64,000 nucleotides of DNA, taken from UBA1268 sp965662325. Its GTDB lineage: Bacteria; Planctomycetota; Planctomycetia; Pirellulales; UBA1268. The DNA lies in contig CBFIHW010000001.1 of the NCBI GenBank assembly GCA_965662325.1, forward strand, positions 1 through 64,000. The letters are read 5' to 3'. Below the pieces are notes generated by a model. That model was not told the DNA's origin. It made no database searches and saw only the letters and a list, made by a program, of their open reading frames with translations. How positions within the stretch are numbered: position 1 is the stretch's first letter; the number at the start of each line of letters is the position of its first letter. The position numbers and the translations under genes were made by a program. This document shows, one piece after another, positions 25,923 to 35,199 of the stretch.

Positions 25923-28505
25923 ATGGCTTCCCCCATGATGCAACAATTTGAGGCGGCGAAGGCCCGTTGCCCGGGCGCTCTGGTACTGTTCCGGATGGGG
26001 GACTTTTATGAACTTTTTGGAGAAGATGCAAAACGAGCAGCGGAACTACTCGACCTCACTCTTACCAGCAGAGACAAGGGACCAAATGCAACCCCTATGG
26101 CTGGCTTTCCACACCATCAGCTAGATCCACAACTTGTGAAGCTTGTTGCGGCTGGAGAGCACGTCGCAATTTGTGAACAAATAGATGACCCAAAAACAAC
26201 AAAAGGTCTTCTGCGGCGTGAAGTGACACGGATTGTTACGCCGGGTATCGCCTCGGACGAATCGTTACTTCAGCCTGATAGAGCAAACCATCTTGTGGCG
26301 CTTGCGCCTGAGGTTTTCCTGTCTCAAGAGAATCCCCGCAAAGAGTTGCTTGAGCGTGACGTGACTGTTGGGATTGCATGGATTGATGTGTCCGTTGGTC
26401 GGTTTCAGGCAGCAGTTCGGAACCTTGAAGAATTGAAAGATCATCTGTTGAGGCTTGATGCATCTGAGATACTTTGTAGTCAACGAGATCGGTCGTATAT
26501 AGAAAAAATTCTTTCTGAATCCGGAATCAAAACAGTCTTGACTGTACGGCCGGAATGGTGGTTTGAGGATAAACAGGCTGAAGCAAAGGTAACCTCGGCA
26601 ATTGGTAGCCTTCGGTTCGATGGGCTGGGTTTTAATTTGCCAGATGAACAGTTAGCAATCACTGCGGCTGGAGGAATCCTTGCGTATCTCGAGGAAAATG
26701 AACCAGCAGCAATTGGTCGCATTAAGACTCTTGCAGCCTGGAGGTCCGGGTCGCGAATGGAGATTGATGAAGCGACCCGGCGGAGTCTGGAGCTTGTACA
26801 AGGTTCTTCTCAGTCTGGAAATCGTCGAGACGGTTCGCTGGCTGGTGTTTTCGGCAAAACACGTTCCGCTATGGGGAGCCGGCTTCTGGTCGATTGGCTC
26901 AGTGCTCCTCTGGTTGAGAAGACTGCAATTGAGGAGCGAATAGACGCAGTTGCCGTTCTTGTAAATCACCCTGGTATTGCTAGTCAACTAACAGCAACGC
27001 TTCAGGGCGTCGGTGATATTGAGCGATTGATAGGACGTGTTATGTCCGGTCGGGCAGGACCGCGAGACATCGAGCGAATCGGTCACGTCACCAAGATTCT
27101 GCCGGAATTAATCACACTGCTTGGTAAAGCGGGGGCACTTGTGGCACCAGATGCACCAAACGGTTCTACGCTGCTTGCTAATTTTGGTGATCATCTTGAT
27201 CCATGTCTCGACCTCTCAAAGAAAATCATGGCAACCCTGCGTGATGGCTGCCCGACGTTTGCTCGTGACGGGGGTTTTATTCGGCCGGGATTTGATAGTC
27301 GCTACGATGAGTTCGTCGAACTCGCGACGGGCGGAAAGGCGTGGATTACGAAGTATCAAGCCTCTGAGAGTGAGCGGACGGGCATTCCAAAACTGAAAGT
27401 TGGGTTCAACCGTGTATTCGGATTTTTCCTGGAAGTTGGTCGAGGCTATTCAGACAAAGTGCCATCCGAATATGTTCGTAAGCAGACCGTAAAAAATGCT
27501 GAACGATATACGACACCAGAGCTAGATGAACGGCAGCGACAAGTTCTTGGTGCTGAGGAAGAGGGTATTCGTCGTGAACTGGAACTCTTTGAGGATTTAC
27601 GAACCTTTGTAGCACAGCATCGAGAGCGTCTTGATGATGTTGCGGAGCAGGTAGCAACAGTTGATGTACTCCTGACCTTTGCTGATGTGGCGAGGTCACG
27701 TCGATGGGTCCGAGCTGACGTTTCCAATGACTCAGTACTTGCTATTGACCAGGGGCGGCATCCAGTACTTGAGCACTTGCTGCCTGCAGGCACGTTGGTG
27801 CCGAATGATCTATCGCTTGTTGGGAGACATGTGGAAGGTGCTGGAAAAAATTCTCTTCCTTCAATCTTGTTGGTTACCGGACCAAATATGGGTGGAAAAA
27901 GCACGTTTATTCGGCAGGCCGCGTTACTCACGGTCCTAGCTCAGGCAGGCTCGTTTGTGCCGGCAAAGGCAGCGAGAATTGGAATAGTTGACAGATTGTT
28001 TGCCCGAATTGGGGCTGGTGATGATCTTGCCAGTGGCGCGAGTACGTTTCTCGTTGAGATGTCGCAGACAGCACGTATTCTCAACAGAGCTACTGAGAAA
28101 AGTCTGGTTATTCTGGACGAAGTTGGTCGGGGGACAAGCACATTTGACGGGCTCGCTTTGGCTCAGTCTGTCGTTGAGTACCTCTATAAAAAACTGTGTT
28201 GCAGAACTTTGTTCGCAACGCATTACCTTCAGCTCGCAGCGCTCGAGAAATACGCAGGTGTCGCGAATGCCCAAGTGCTTGTCGAGCAGCATGAAGGACA
28301 GCTGATTTTTCTTCATCAGGTTACTTCAGGTGCTGCAGATAAAAGTTGGGGGGTGCATGTCGCCAGGCTTGCTGGCGTTCCCGATGCTGTGATACATCGA
28401 GCCAGAGATCTGTTACTTGTCTACGAAACTGGCGGAACGCAGAAGTCCTCGAAATTAAAACGTTCTCACGATTCAAGTGACGCGCAGTCACTTTTGTTTG
28501 ACTGA
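25923..28505 (+). CDS. mutS: DNA mismatch repair protein MutS
   Basis: Mismatch-recognition ATPase. 860 residues from ATG 25923. The mismatch-binding domain keeps the Phe-x-Glu motif (LFRMGDFYELF) and TPMAGFPHHQL. The connector, lever and clamp domains follow. The ATPase has Walker A GPNMGGKST, Walker B LVILDEVGRGTSTFDG and the ATHYLQLAAL region. The frame is open to 25896, but the family start is at ASPMMQQFEAAK. A short Ser-rich tail ends in SLLFD. It is divergent from SRP RNA/dnaX and its 3' end overlaps the ATP-grasp gene by 18 bases. No mutL is in the window. Confidence 0.97.
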   Translation: MASPMMQQFEAAKARCPGALVLFRMGDFYELFGEDAKRAAELLDLTLTSRDKGPNATPMAGFPHHQLDPQLVKLVAAGEHVAICEQIDDPKTTKGLLRREVTRIVTPGIASDESLLQPDRANHLVALAPEVFLSQENPRKELLERDVTVGIAWIDVSVGRFQAAVRNLEELKDHLLRLDASEILCSQRDRSYIEKILSESGIKTVLTVRPEWWFEDKQAEAKVTSAIGSLRFDGLGFNLPDEQLAITAAGGILAYLEENEPAAIGRIKTLAAWRSGSRMEIDEATRRSLELVQGSSQSGNRRDGSLAGVFGKTRSAMGSRLLVDWLSAPLVEKTAIEERIDAVAVLVNHPGIASQLTATLQGVGDIERLIGRVMSGRAGPRDIERIGHVTKILPELITLLGKAGALVAPDAPNGSTLLANFGDHLDPCLDLSKKIMATLRDGCPTFARDGGFIRPGFDSRYDEFVELATGGKAWITKYQASESERTGIPKLKVGFNRVFGFFLEVGRGYSDKVPSEYVRKQTVKNAERYTTPELDERQRQVLGAEEEGIRRELELFEDLRTFVAQHRERLDDVAEQVATVDVLLTFADVARSRRWVRADVSNDSVLAIDQGRHPVLEHLLPAGTLVPNDLSLVGRHVEGAGKNSLPSILLVTGPNMGGKSTFIRQAALLTVLAQAGSFVPAKAARIGIVDRLFARIGAGDDLASGASTFLVEMSQTARILNRATEKSLVILDEVGRGTSTFDGLALAQSVVEYLYKKLCCRTLFATHYLQLAALEKYAGVANAQVLVEQHEGQLIFLHQVTSGAADKSWGVHVARLAGVPDAVIHRARDLLLVYETGGTQKSSKLKRSHDSSDAQSLLFD

Positions 28506-29399
28506 TTGATTGCGACTGATGCGAGGCTTTGAGTCGAAGTGCTGGCGAACGGTATTTAGTATTGCAGTCGATATGTTTTCCCGTGTCACTGTTTGAAGTG
28601 CCTGCCAACCGGGGACCGCATTCACTTCAAGTATCCATGGCGATCCATCACTACCAGGCAATATGTCAACGCCAGCAATGGTAGCCCCAACTGCACAAGC
28701 AGCTGAATGAGCGAGTTGGAGCCAGTCTTTCGGCGGAGTAAATAGCTCAGCTCGTCCACCACACGAGATGTTTGTCCGCCATTCTCCATCTGCGGCAACT
28801 CGTTTCATCGCAAATGCATCTGATCCAACAATAAGAATACGTGCATCCCACCCAGCATTGGCAATGTACTCCTGGGCTATTGCCACACCGGTTTCAGAAA
28901 AAAAAGGAGGAGCCTGTTTTGTATCACCATCAAACTGGACGAGTCCTTGGCCGTTCGATCCAAAAATAGGTTTGAGCACTACAACGCCACCGAATTCATC
29001 AGTACAGCTTTTGAGATCTGTCGGCAACTGGACGATCGCCGTTCGGGGTACGGGTATTCCAGCATCCATGAGCCGAGTGGTGGTTAGATATTTATCAATC
29101 GCTGACTCCAGTGATTTTGGATTGTTGATTACAACGCGGCCTCTGTTGGAAAGTCGTGTGAGGAGGTCCATGCGGGTGATAACCTGCTCAAGTGTTCCTG
29201 TAGGCATTGTGCGGACCAAGACCGCATCTGAGTTGTGAAGAGAATCAGGACGAAATCGTTCCTTACGGCTGTCGGCGATAGAGCCTATTGTCCCCCAATC
29301 AATTACAAAGCCGCAGATGTTTTCAGACGAGCACGCCCTAAGCAGTTCGGCGACATGCCAACTCTTGGCCGACCCTAGTATGGCGAGCGACGAAAACAT
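28488..29399 (-). CDS. RimK-like ATP-grasp ligase of the H4MPT cluster
   Basis: 303 residues of the RimK/MptN-like ATP-grasp family, which add glutamate-type residues to a carboxylate. Landmarks: LLTRLSNRGRVVINNPKSLESAIDKYLT (RimK-type hinge), VVLKPIFGSNGQGLVQF (lysine plus glycine loop), IAQEYI and the metal-binding end GVDILPGSDGSPWILEVNAVPGW. In archaea MptN adds glutamate to the H4MPT side chain. That role here is inferred from family and the adjoining mch, seven bases upstream on the same strand. Its end overlaps mutS tail to tail. Confidence 0.82.
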   Translation of the reverse strand: MFSSLAILGSAKSWHVAELLRACSSENICGFVIDWGTIGSIADSRKERFRPDSLHNSDAVLVRTMPTGTLEQVITRMDLLTRLSNRGRVVINNPKSLESAIDKYLTTTRLMDAGIPVPRTAIVQLPTDLKSCTDEFGGVVVLKPIFGSNGQGLVQFDGDTKQAPPFFSETGVAIAQEYIANAGWDARILIVGSDAFAMKRVAADGEWRTNISCGGRAELFTPPKDWLQLAHSAACAVGATIAGVDILPGSDGSPWILEVNAVPGWQALQTVTRENISTAILNTVRQHFDSKPRISRNQSVKQK

Positions 29400-29406
29400 T
29401 ATGGAA

Positions 29407-30423
29407 TTAACCGGTAGCTGAGAACGATCGTTCGACTATATCTGGTGATACTAAACCAAATGTATGGTGGCGACCGGAGTCAAGGTTTCTCAACTCCAGT
29501 ACCGCTGGCGCAAAGAGTGCTGGATCAAGTGCATAGAAGTCTTGGTTTGCCTGTTTGAACAAAACAGAAAATAATTCACCATGGAGATTTGAATGGCTAC
29601 TGACAGCATGAGGACCAATAGCCTCTAGGCTTTCATCATCACCGATTACGTCAAGTCGTACGACACCACCGTAAAGAATCGCATCGTTCGTACAGCCAAT
29701 TGCGGCAAGTGATTCTTGCGTCTCGGGCGGAAGGGGGGCGACTCCAGTGCCTCGAACAATGCGTTCTAGATCAAAACCGCACTCATGAAGTTGGTGAAGT
29801 GCTGTTTCCAGCGATCGAGCAATGACCTGAACCATTCCGGCCGGACTCTCTGTCGCGGCGACCAGTAATGTGAGAGCGTGAGCAGGAAGGCCGGCTAGGG
29901 AGGCGAGTTCCTGACAGACAGTTTCTGGAGGTAGTTGATTGGTTTCGAGCAAACCGACCGTTGCTGCCGGTTGTTCTCGGCGACCAATCGCTTCAAAAAG
30001 TTTTTCTTTTCCGATTGCCGCGCGAATTGGTCCACTTGCCATTGCTTTGAAGTTCTCATGGTCAATCTGCCAGCCTGCATACTGCGAGGCGAGGCATGCG
30101 GATACGGGATCATTTGAATATACTTGAACAAGGGGCCATGGGCACTCCGGCCAGACGGCTGAAAGCGATAGTGAGCTAGCCTTGGTACTCAATTCGGTTT
30201 TTCCTCGGCCACCCATCGCGACGTCAGCCATAATAACGCCAAGTTCCGCTGTTCCTTGCGCTTCCACACCACAGTCAAGAATTCGTGTGCCAGAACAGTC
30301 GGCGATAGCTGCTAGGTATTTTTCCGGTGAGGCAAGAAGCCCACGAAGGCATAGCGATGCTCCATCACTCAGTGAATTTACGGCATGTGAAGGACTGCTT
30401 GTTGGAGTCTCTGTATTATGCAA
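29407..30423 (-). CDS. mch: Methenyl-tetrahydromethanopterin cyclohydrolase
   Basis: Hydrolyses methenyl-H4MPT to formyl-H4MPT, the step after MtdB. 338 residues, slightly above the usual 320. Typical stretches: SGTRILDCGVEAQGTAELGVIMADVAMGG near the N-terminus, CPWPLVQVYSNDPVSACLASQYAGW, and RIVRGTGVAPLPP ... NDAILYGGVV near the C-terminus. It forms an apparent operon with the RimK-like ligase and diverges from the DtxR-type regulator across about 175 bases that may hold a regulated promoter. Confidence 0.94.
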   Translation of the reverse strand: MHNTETPTSSPSHAVNSLSDGASLCLRGLLASPEKYLAAIADCSGTRILDCGVEAQGTAELGVIMADVAMGGRGKTELSTKASSLSLSAVWPECPWPLVQVYSNDPVSACLASQYAGWQIDHENFKAMASGPIRAAIGKEKLFEAIGRREQPAATVGLLETNQLPPETVCQELASLAGLPAHALTLLVAATESPAGMVQVIARSLETALHQLHECGFDLERIVRGTGVAPLPPETQESLAAIGCTNDAILYGGVVRLDVIGDDESLEAIGPHAVSSHSNLHGELFSVLFKQANQDFYALDPALFAPAVLELRNLDSGRHHTFGLVSPDIVERSFSATG

Positions 30424-30597
30424 CGGGTGATGATATGGTAAGGGGAGGTTGGTGACGGTGAATGCGATATGGTCGGTGTGGGAATACCTGTCCCGACCAT
30501 GCGTTTATCAAGACGGTATGTTGGGTGGTTTCAAGTAATGTCGCACTCCGCGTAGCATTAGTGTACACCGAGTATTCTTATTTTTCCGGAGATTGTT

Positions 30598-31275
30598 GTG
30601 CCAAGCCTTACGGTGGAAAATTACATCAAAGCGATATATCAAATCTCTGTCCAGCAGGATAAGAAGCCTGTGACTACCGGACAATTAGCCACAGCTCTCG
30701 GGGTAGCACCAGGCACTGTAACGAGCATGCTGAAAACGCTGAATACCGCTGGGCTTGCTCGCCATACTCCGTATGAAGGTGTTTCGCTATCACGGACTGG
30801 CCAAGTGCTTGCGTTACGAATGATTCGTCGCCATCGACTTATTGAACAGTTTCTCGTTCAGACGCTTTCAATGAACTGGGACGAGGTCCATGATGAAGCT
30901 GAGCATATGGAGCATGCTGTCAGTGATCTACTCGTTGACAGAATCGATGAGTACCTCGGAAGGCCTGAAGTGGATCCGCATGGTGATCCAATTCCTCGGG
31001 GTGCGACAGAATCTGTTCCAGACCGAATGAATGAGTATCATACGCTGTCGACTTTTCCTACAGGTGTCAGTTTCCGTGTGGCTCGAGTGCTTGATCAATC
31101 ACCCATCTTTTTGAGATACCTTGCAGAAACCGGACTGGTCCTTGGTTCGAGTGGTCATGTTGAGGAAACGGGAAATCCTACAGGTGTGCTCTATATCCGA
31201 GTTAATGATTCTATTGTTACGCTTGCGCGTGAAGCTGCAAGCAACCTGCTCGTTGAAGAAGTAACTATTCCATAA
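30598..31275 (+). CDS. DtxR/MntR-family metal-dependent transcriptional regulator
   Basis: 225 residues in the family order: N-terminal winged HTH (TVENYIKAIYQISVQQDKKPVTTGQLATALGV is the start), a dimerisation and metal-binding region (RRHRLIEQFLV, DEVHDEAEHMEHAVSDLLVDRI, VDPHGDPIP), and a C-terminal SH3/FeoA-like domain. Fe(II) or Mn(II) is the usual corepressor; the residues shown contain the His/Glu ligands but do not decide the metal. Start GTG 30598 follows GGAG. It overlaps the next gene by 11 bases, tail to tail. No iron or manganese transporter is adjacent, so its targets are unknown. Confidence 0.92.
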   Translation: MPSLTVENYIKAIYQISVQQDKKPVTTGQLATALGVAPGTVTSMLKTLNTAGLARHTPYEGVSLSRTGQVLALRMIRRHRLIEQFLVQTLSMNWDEVHDEAEHMEHAVSDLLVDRIDEYLGRPEVDPHGDPIPRGATESVPDRMNEYHTLSTFPTGVSFRVARVLDQSPIFLRYLAETGLVLGSSGHVEETGNPTGVLYIRVNDSIVTLAREAASNLLVEEVTIP

Positions 31276-31774
31276 GCATTTGGTTTTCCCAGGCTGCCGA
31301 CTGGCCAAAGCATTCGTCGACCTCAATGCGAATGTTTCTTGTCTGTGAATAGTTATTTTGTTTCAGAATCTGGATTAGCTCGTTCCCGATCCATTCTGCC
31401 AGCAATTCAGCAGTGGTATTGGCAAGAGGAAGGAGTCTGCATTCGTCTGCAGGGAAAACCCACCGACGTTCTCCAAACTTCACGAGAACTTCGTCTTGCC
31501 CGTTTTCGGTTTGCGTGGTGACTTGAAGGAAGGTGTTATCCGTTGGAAGTAGCATGCAGTGGTCAAGCTGGGAAATAATTTCCGTAAGCGTGTCCCTCAG
31601 GAAAATGAAATCGATTACCATCCCGTGGTTATCTGGAACTCCTGAGATCGAGCAGGAAACAGTCCAGTTATGGCCATGCACTGCCTCACAGATTTCATCG
31701 GTAAGAGTAATGAAGTGGCCCGCTGAAAAAACATGCACTGCTTTTTCTAAAGAAACGGAATAGGAGTCTGTCAT
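31265..31774 (-). CDS. 6-pyruvoyl-tetrahydropterin synthase/QueD homologue
   Basis: 169 residues with the PTPS fold that rearranges 7,8-dihydroneopterin triphosphate or a related pterin. Zinc ligands are visible as FSAGHF and HGHNW, and the catalytic Cys lies just before the second pair (EICEAVHGHNW). DHCMLLPTDNTF and the C-terminal IRIEVDECFGQSAAW complete the pattern. QueD (queuosine synthesis) is the commonest bacterial role. Its place directly beside a CitG-like gene and near mch makes a pterin-cofactor role worth testing. It ends tail to tail with the DtxR-type gene. Confidence 0.86.
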   Translation of the reverse strand: MTDSYSVSLEKAVHVFSAGHFITLTDEICEAVHGHNWTVSCSISGVPDNHGMVIDFIFLRDTLTEIISQLDHCMLLPTDNTFLQVTTQTENGQDEVLVKFGERRWVFPADECRLLPLANTTAELLAEWIGNELIQILKQNNYSQTRNIRIEVDECFGQSAAWENQMLME

Positions 31775-31786
31775 GTGAATCGGTCT

Positions 31787-32710
31787 TTAAAAGAGTTTGT
31801 GGAAATTTGAATTCCACAGATGAACATATAACGCGGCGGCAATAAGGTCAGCAGTGGTGCCCGGGTTTATACGGCAGGGGTGACGAAGACGCCAGTCGAA
31901 CGCCTCGATGGCAGCCGTGCGCTTGTCACGAGCGAATTCAAGTAAGATGGCCGCCTCTGATGAAATCTGGTCGGCTTTCTGTCTCCCGTGTCGACGGATG
32001 ATGAGCGAGTCGGGGGTGCGAGCAAGTTGGGCGAGTGCTGTTAAAATAATTGCTTGCTCCCACGACTCGCCATGAACCTCGTTGTATTGTAAATCAGATA
32101 CAAGGCTATTCCATAATGATTGGTAGCCAGAGGCCCAAAGGGCAGCGATGCTATCTGTTGGTTCTGTTGTGGCCGCATGTCGCATGGCTTGTTGAATTGA
32201 ATCAGGAGCTGGGTCACGAATGTCGTATGAGTCACGTTTGCTTAGTGATGCGGTCGTCGAAAGTTTGATCGCTTCGTAGATATTCACTGAGTCTTGAGCA
32301 GTACATTGCTCAATTACGGAATCCGCATCGGCTGCCCTTAAAGGATGTCCAGGCGACAAGCTCGCTGCAGCGAGAGGAGAAATTGCAATAATAATTCCTA
32401 AGTTTGCATTCGAACGAGTCTTTGATCGTGAGCGGGTGACAGCATCCTTGATCATGCTCCCCAGTGAGATTGTTTTCCCTTGGTCGAAGGCGGGCACCAT
32501 GGCACGCGCAGCATTGCAAAGGTCATCATAAGACAGGTCTGCAAAGTTCTTGTCAGGGTTGACATTGCCAGGCTTGCGTGCGGTTGCCTCCAGAATGCTT
32601 GCTATGGCAGCGCACCAGCCGGGAGTCAGGCGGGTCGGCCGAGGCAGTAGTTTCCTACTGATTGCCACAGCCGCTTCAAGAAGTGTCAAATTGGCGGGTA
32701 GTTCTGTCAT
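31787..32710 (-). CDS. CitG-like (triphosphoribosyl-dephospho-CoA synthase family) protein of H4MPT clusters
   Basis: 307 residues of the CitG/MdcB superfamily, ATP-dependent enzymes that build ribosyl-linked cofactors. Landmarks: AAIASILEATARKPGNVNPDKNFADLSYDDL, SNANLGIIIAISPLAAA and NPGTTADLIAAALYVHL. A homologue belongs to the conserved H4MPT gene set of methylotrophs, where it is thought to act in cofactor synthesis; no true citrate-lyase genes are present. The start is uncertain: ATG 32710 is used, but TTG 32755 is also open. It lies upstream of the PTPS gene by about 12 bases and diverges from ppk1. Confidence 0.8.
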   Translation of the reverse strand: MTELPANLTLLEAAVAISRKLLPRPTRLTPGWCAAIASILEATARKPGNVNPDKNFADLSYDDLCNAARAMVPAFDQGKTISLGSMIKDAVTRSRSKTRSNANLGIIIAISPLAAASLSPGHPLRAADADSVIEQCTAQDSVNIYEAIKLSTTASLSKRDSYDIRDPAPDSIQQAMRHAATTEPTDSIAALWASGYQSLWNSLVSDLQYNEVHGESWEQAIILTALAQLARTPDSLIIRRHGRQKADQISSEAAILLEFARDKRTAAIEAFDWRLRHPCRINPGTTADLIAAALYVHLWNSNFHKLF

Positions 32711-32864
32711 TTTCGCTGAGTTTTTAGCCACATGGCCCTTTGGAATATGAAACAATGAAGCGTGGAGCTGAAGTCTCGTGGCCCGTTTTTGTGACGCAAG
32801 GACTGTTGGCTTGGCGACTGGAGCAGCAGGCTCAAGAATGCCTTTCAGGAGAAGGATAGTACCG

Positions 32865-35120
32865 GTGGCTAAAAAATCTCAAATGACGATTGGACCAGAA
32901 GCATTTATCAATCGTGAATTAAGTTGGCTCGAGTTTAATCTGCGAGTTCTGGAGGAAGCAGAAAATGAGGAGAATCCGCTACTCGAACGGATGAAATTCC
33001 TGGCCATTTTCAGCTCTAATCTTGATGAATTCTTTATGGTCCGAGTGGCCGGTGTTCGAGAGCAGGCATTTGGTGACGGTGCACCACAGGACTTTGCGGC
33101 TGATGGTCTGACGGCTAGTGAGCAGTTGCGGGCCATAGCTGCTCGGAGTCAGGAACTTGTGGCACGGCAATATCGATGTCTTCGGGAAAGTATCGGCCCG
33201 GCCATGCGTGAAGCTGGTTTTAATCTTTTGAGGAATACGGAATTAACACAAGAACAGAAGGCATACGTTGATCGATTTTTTCGCGAGCGTGCATTACCGA
33301 TCCTTACGCCGATGGCGTGTGACCCCGCTCATCCGTCTCCGCGATACCATAACCGTGGTCTCTACCTTGGCACAATGCTCGAACATAAGGAAGGCTTGGG
33401 ACCAAAGCAGTTATTTGCTGTTGTGCAGGTTCCTCAAGTTTTGCCGAGAGTAATTGTGTTGCCAGGGGACAATGTAAACGATATCTCCTTTGTGCTCTTG
33501 GAAGAATTAGTAGCAGCAAGGCTGCCTGAGCTGTTTGGCGGATTTTCAGTCAAGTCATGGACAACTTTCAGAATTACACGTGACTGCGATCAGGAGCTTC
33601 TTGAGCAAGAGTCAGATGACATGCTCAAACTCATTGAAGAGCGATTGAAGGAACGGCAGCGGGGGCAAGCCGTTCGGCTTGAGATTGCAGCAAAGGCAAA
33701 TGAGGAAATTGCTCAAAGAATAATTGATGATGAGGATCTAAGGGGACTGCGTGCAGAGCCAAGCACGACGACATACAACGAGGTCTACCGTATTGACGGA
33801 CCTCTTGATCTCACAGGGCTTTGGGAACTCTATAAACTGCCAGGCTTTGAAAAGTTTCATGACAAACCATATACCCCGAGAAGGCCTGCTGCATTCCGCC
33901 AGCAGCGAGACATTTTTTCAACAGTGGCCCGTGAGGATGTCCTGGTTCATCATCCTTATGAATCATTTGACCCAGTTGTGGATTTTGTTACATCTGCCGC
34001 TAGAGACCCACGGGTATTGGCTATCAAGCAAACGCTTTATCGCACGAGCGGTGATTCACCAATTATTAGGGCTCTTATGGATGCCGCAGAAGCCGGTAAG
34101 CATGTGACGGCACTGGTAGAACTGAAAGCCCGGTTTGACGAAGCAAATAATGTCAGTTGGGCCCGTCAATTGGAAAGAGCCGGCGTGCATGTTGTATTTG
34201 GATTTCTTGATCTCAAGACGCATTGCAAGGTGTCACTCGTGATACGGAATGAACGTGAAGGACTGAAGCGATATGTCCATCTTGGAACAGGCAACTACAA
34301 TCCAGCGACCGCAACCTCGTACACAGACCTTGGTTTGTTTACAGCCGATGTAGATATAGCTGAAGACGCCTCAGCACTTTTCAATCTTCTCACGGGCTAT
34401 TCTCAAGGGCATAGGTGGAAAAAACTCATTGTCGCACCGAATGACCTCCACAGTCGTACACTTGAGTTGATAAATTCCCAAGCCGCACTGGCTTCAGCTG
34501 GAAGACCATCGAGGATTTTTGCAAAGGTAAATTCTTTAGCGGACCATCAGATTATCGAAGCTCTTTACAGTGCTAGCCAAGCAGGCGTGCCGATTGAGAT
34601 CCTCTCACGAGGCATTTGTTGCTTGCGACCTGGTGTTTCTGGCCTGAGCGAGAATATACAGGTTCGGAGTATCGTCGATCGTTTTCTTGAGCACAGCCGA
34701 ATATTTATATTTGGTGAGGGATCAGATGCAGAGGTGTATCTAGGAAGCGCAGATTGGATGCCTCGCAACTTCTTTCGTCGAGTTGAAGTTATGTTTCCGG
34801 TACTTGCAGAGCCACTTAAAGAACGTGTGCTTACGAGTATTGTTCCGACATATATTGCTGATACTACACGAGCAAGGAGGCTTCGATCAGATGGTGCTTA
34901 CACGCTTGATGGCCCAGCAAAAAAACAAGCGTCACAGCGTAGCCAGCTTCTCTTTATGGAGGAGGCTTCTGCTATGAGTGAGACGATAACTCAACTCCCC
35001 AATCACGAGAGCAGTATAGAAAAGAAGCGATCTTTGAGTTCAAGTAGCTCTCGTGTTTCCCCCCGAAGTAATTCGTCCCATCGGCAGAACCGTTCGAGGT
35101 CGAGGAAGAGTCGGTCTTAA
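32865..35120 (+). CDS. ppk1: Polyphosphate kinase 1
   Basis: Reversibly moves the ATP terminal phosphate onto polyphosphate. About 751 residues. The N-terminal domain has FINRELSWLEFNLRVLEEA and FLAIFSSNLDEFFMVRVAG. The catalytic domains have RTSGDSPIIRALMDAAEAGKHVTALVELKARFDE and the autophosphorylated His in YVHLGTGNYNP, with a second catalytic His in CCLRPGVSGLSENI ... SRIFIF. The GTG 32865 start follows AGGAGAAGGA; the frame is open to 32778. The last 50 residues are a Ser/Arg-rich tail not found in most PPK1, of unknown role. Confidence 0.96.
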   Translation: MAKKSQMTIGPEAFINRELSWLEFNLRVLEEAENEENPLLERMKFLAIFSSNLDEFFMVRVAGVREQAFGDGAPQDFAADGLTASEQLRAIAARSQELVARQYRCLRESIGPAMREAGFNLLRNTELTQEQKAYVDRFFRERALPILTPMACDPAHPSPRYHNRGLYLGTMLEHKEGLGPKQLFAVVQVPQVLPRVIVLPGDNVNDISFVLLEELVAARLPELFGGFSVKSWTTFRITRDCDQELLEQESDDMLKLIEERLKERQRGQAVRLEIAAKANEEIAQRIIDDEDLRGLRAEPSTTTYNEVYRIDGPLDLTGLWELYKLPGFEKFHDKPYTPRRPAAFRQQRDIFSTVAREDVLVHHPYESFDPVVDFVTSAARDPRVLAIKQTLYRTSGDSPIIRALMDAAEAGKHVTALVELKARFDEANNVSWARQLERAGVHVVFGFLDLKTHCKVSLVIRNEREGLKRYVHLGTGNYNPATATSYTDLGLFTADVDIAEDASALFNLLTGYSQGHRWKKLIVAPNDLHSRTLELINSQAALASAGRPSRIFAKVNSLADHQIIEALYSASQAGVPIEILSRGICCLRPGVSGLSENIQVRSIVDRFLEHSRIFIFGEGSDAEVYLGSADWMPRNFFRRVEVMFPVLAEPLKERVLTSIVPTYIADTTRARRLRSDGAYTLDGPAKKQASQRSQLLFMEEASAMSETITQLPNHESSIEKKRSLSSSSSRVSPRSNSSHRQNRSRSRKSRS

Positions 35121-35199
35121 GGTAGAAGTTTTCAGGGAGTTCGGTACGCTAGTACATAGCGTTTCTCGAAGTCTGTAGCAGCATATGTGAGTAATTTGT

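Noticed and set aside
31787..32710. Citrate lyase accessory protein CitG
   Set aside because: No citrate lyase genes are present, and the same family is part of H4MPT gene sets, which fits the neighbouring mch.
32778..32864. N-terminal extension of polyphosphate kinase from GTG 32778
   Set aside because: The 29 extra residues are not PPK-like and a better ribosome binding site precedes GTG 32865.
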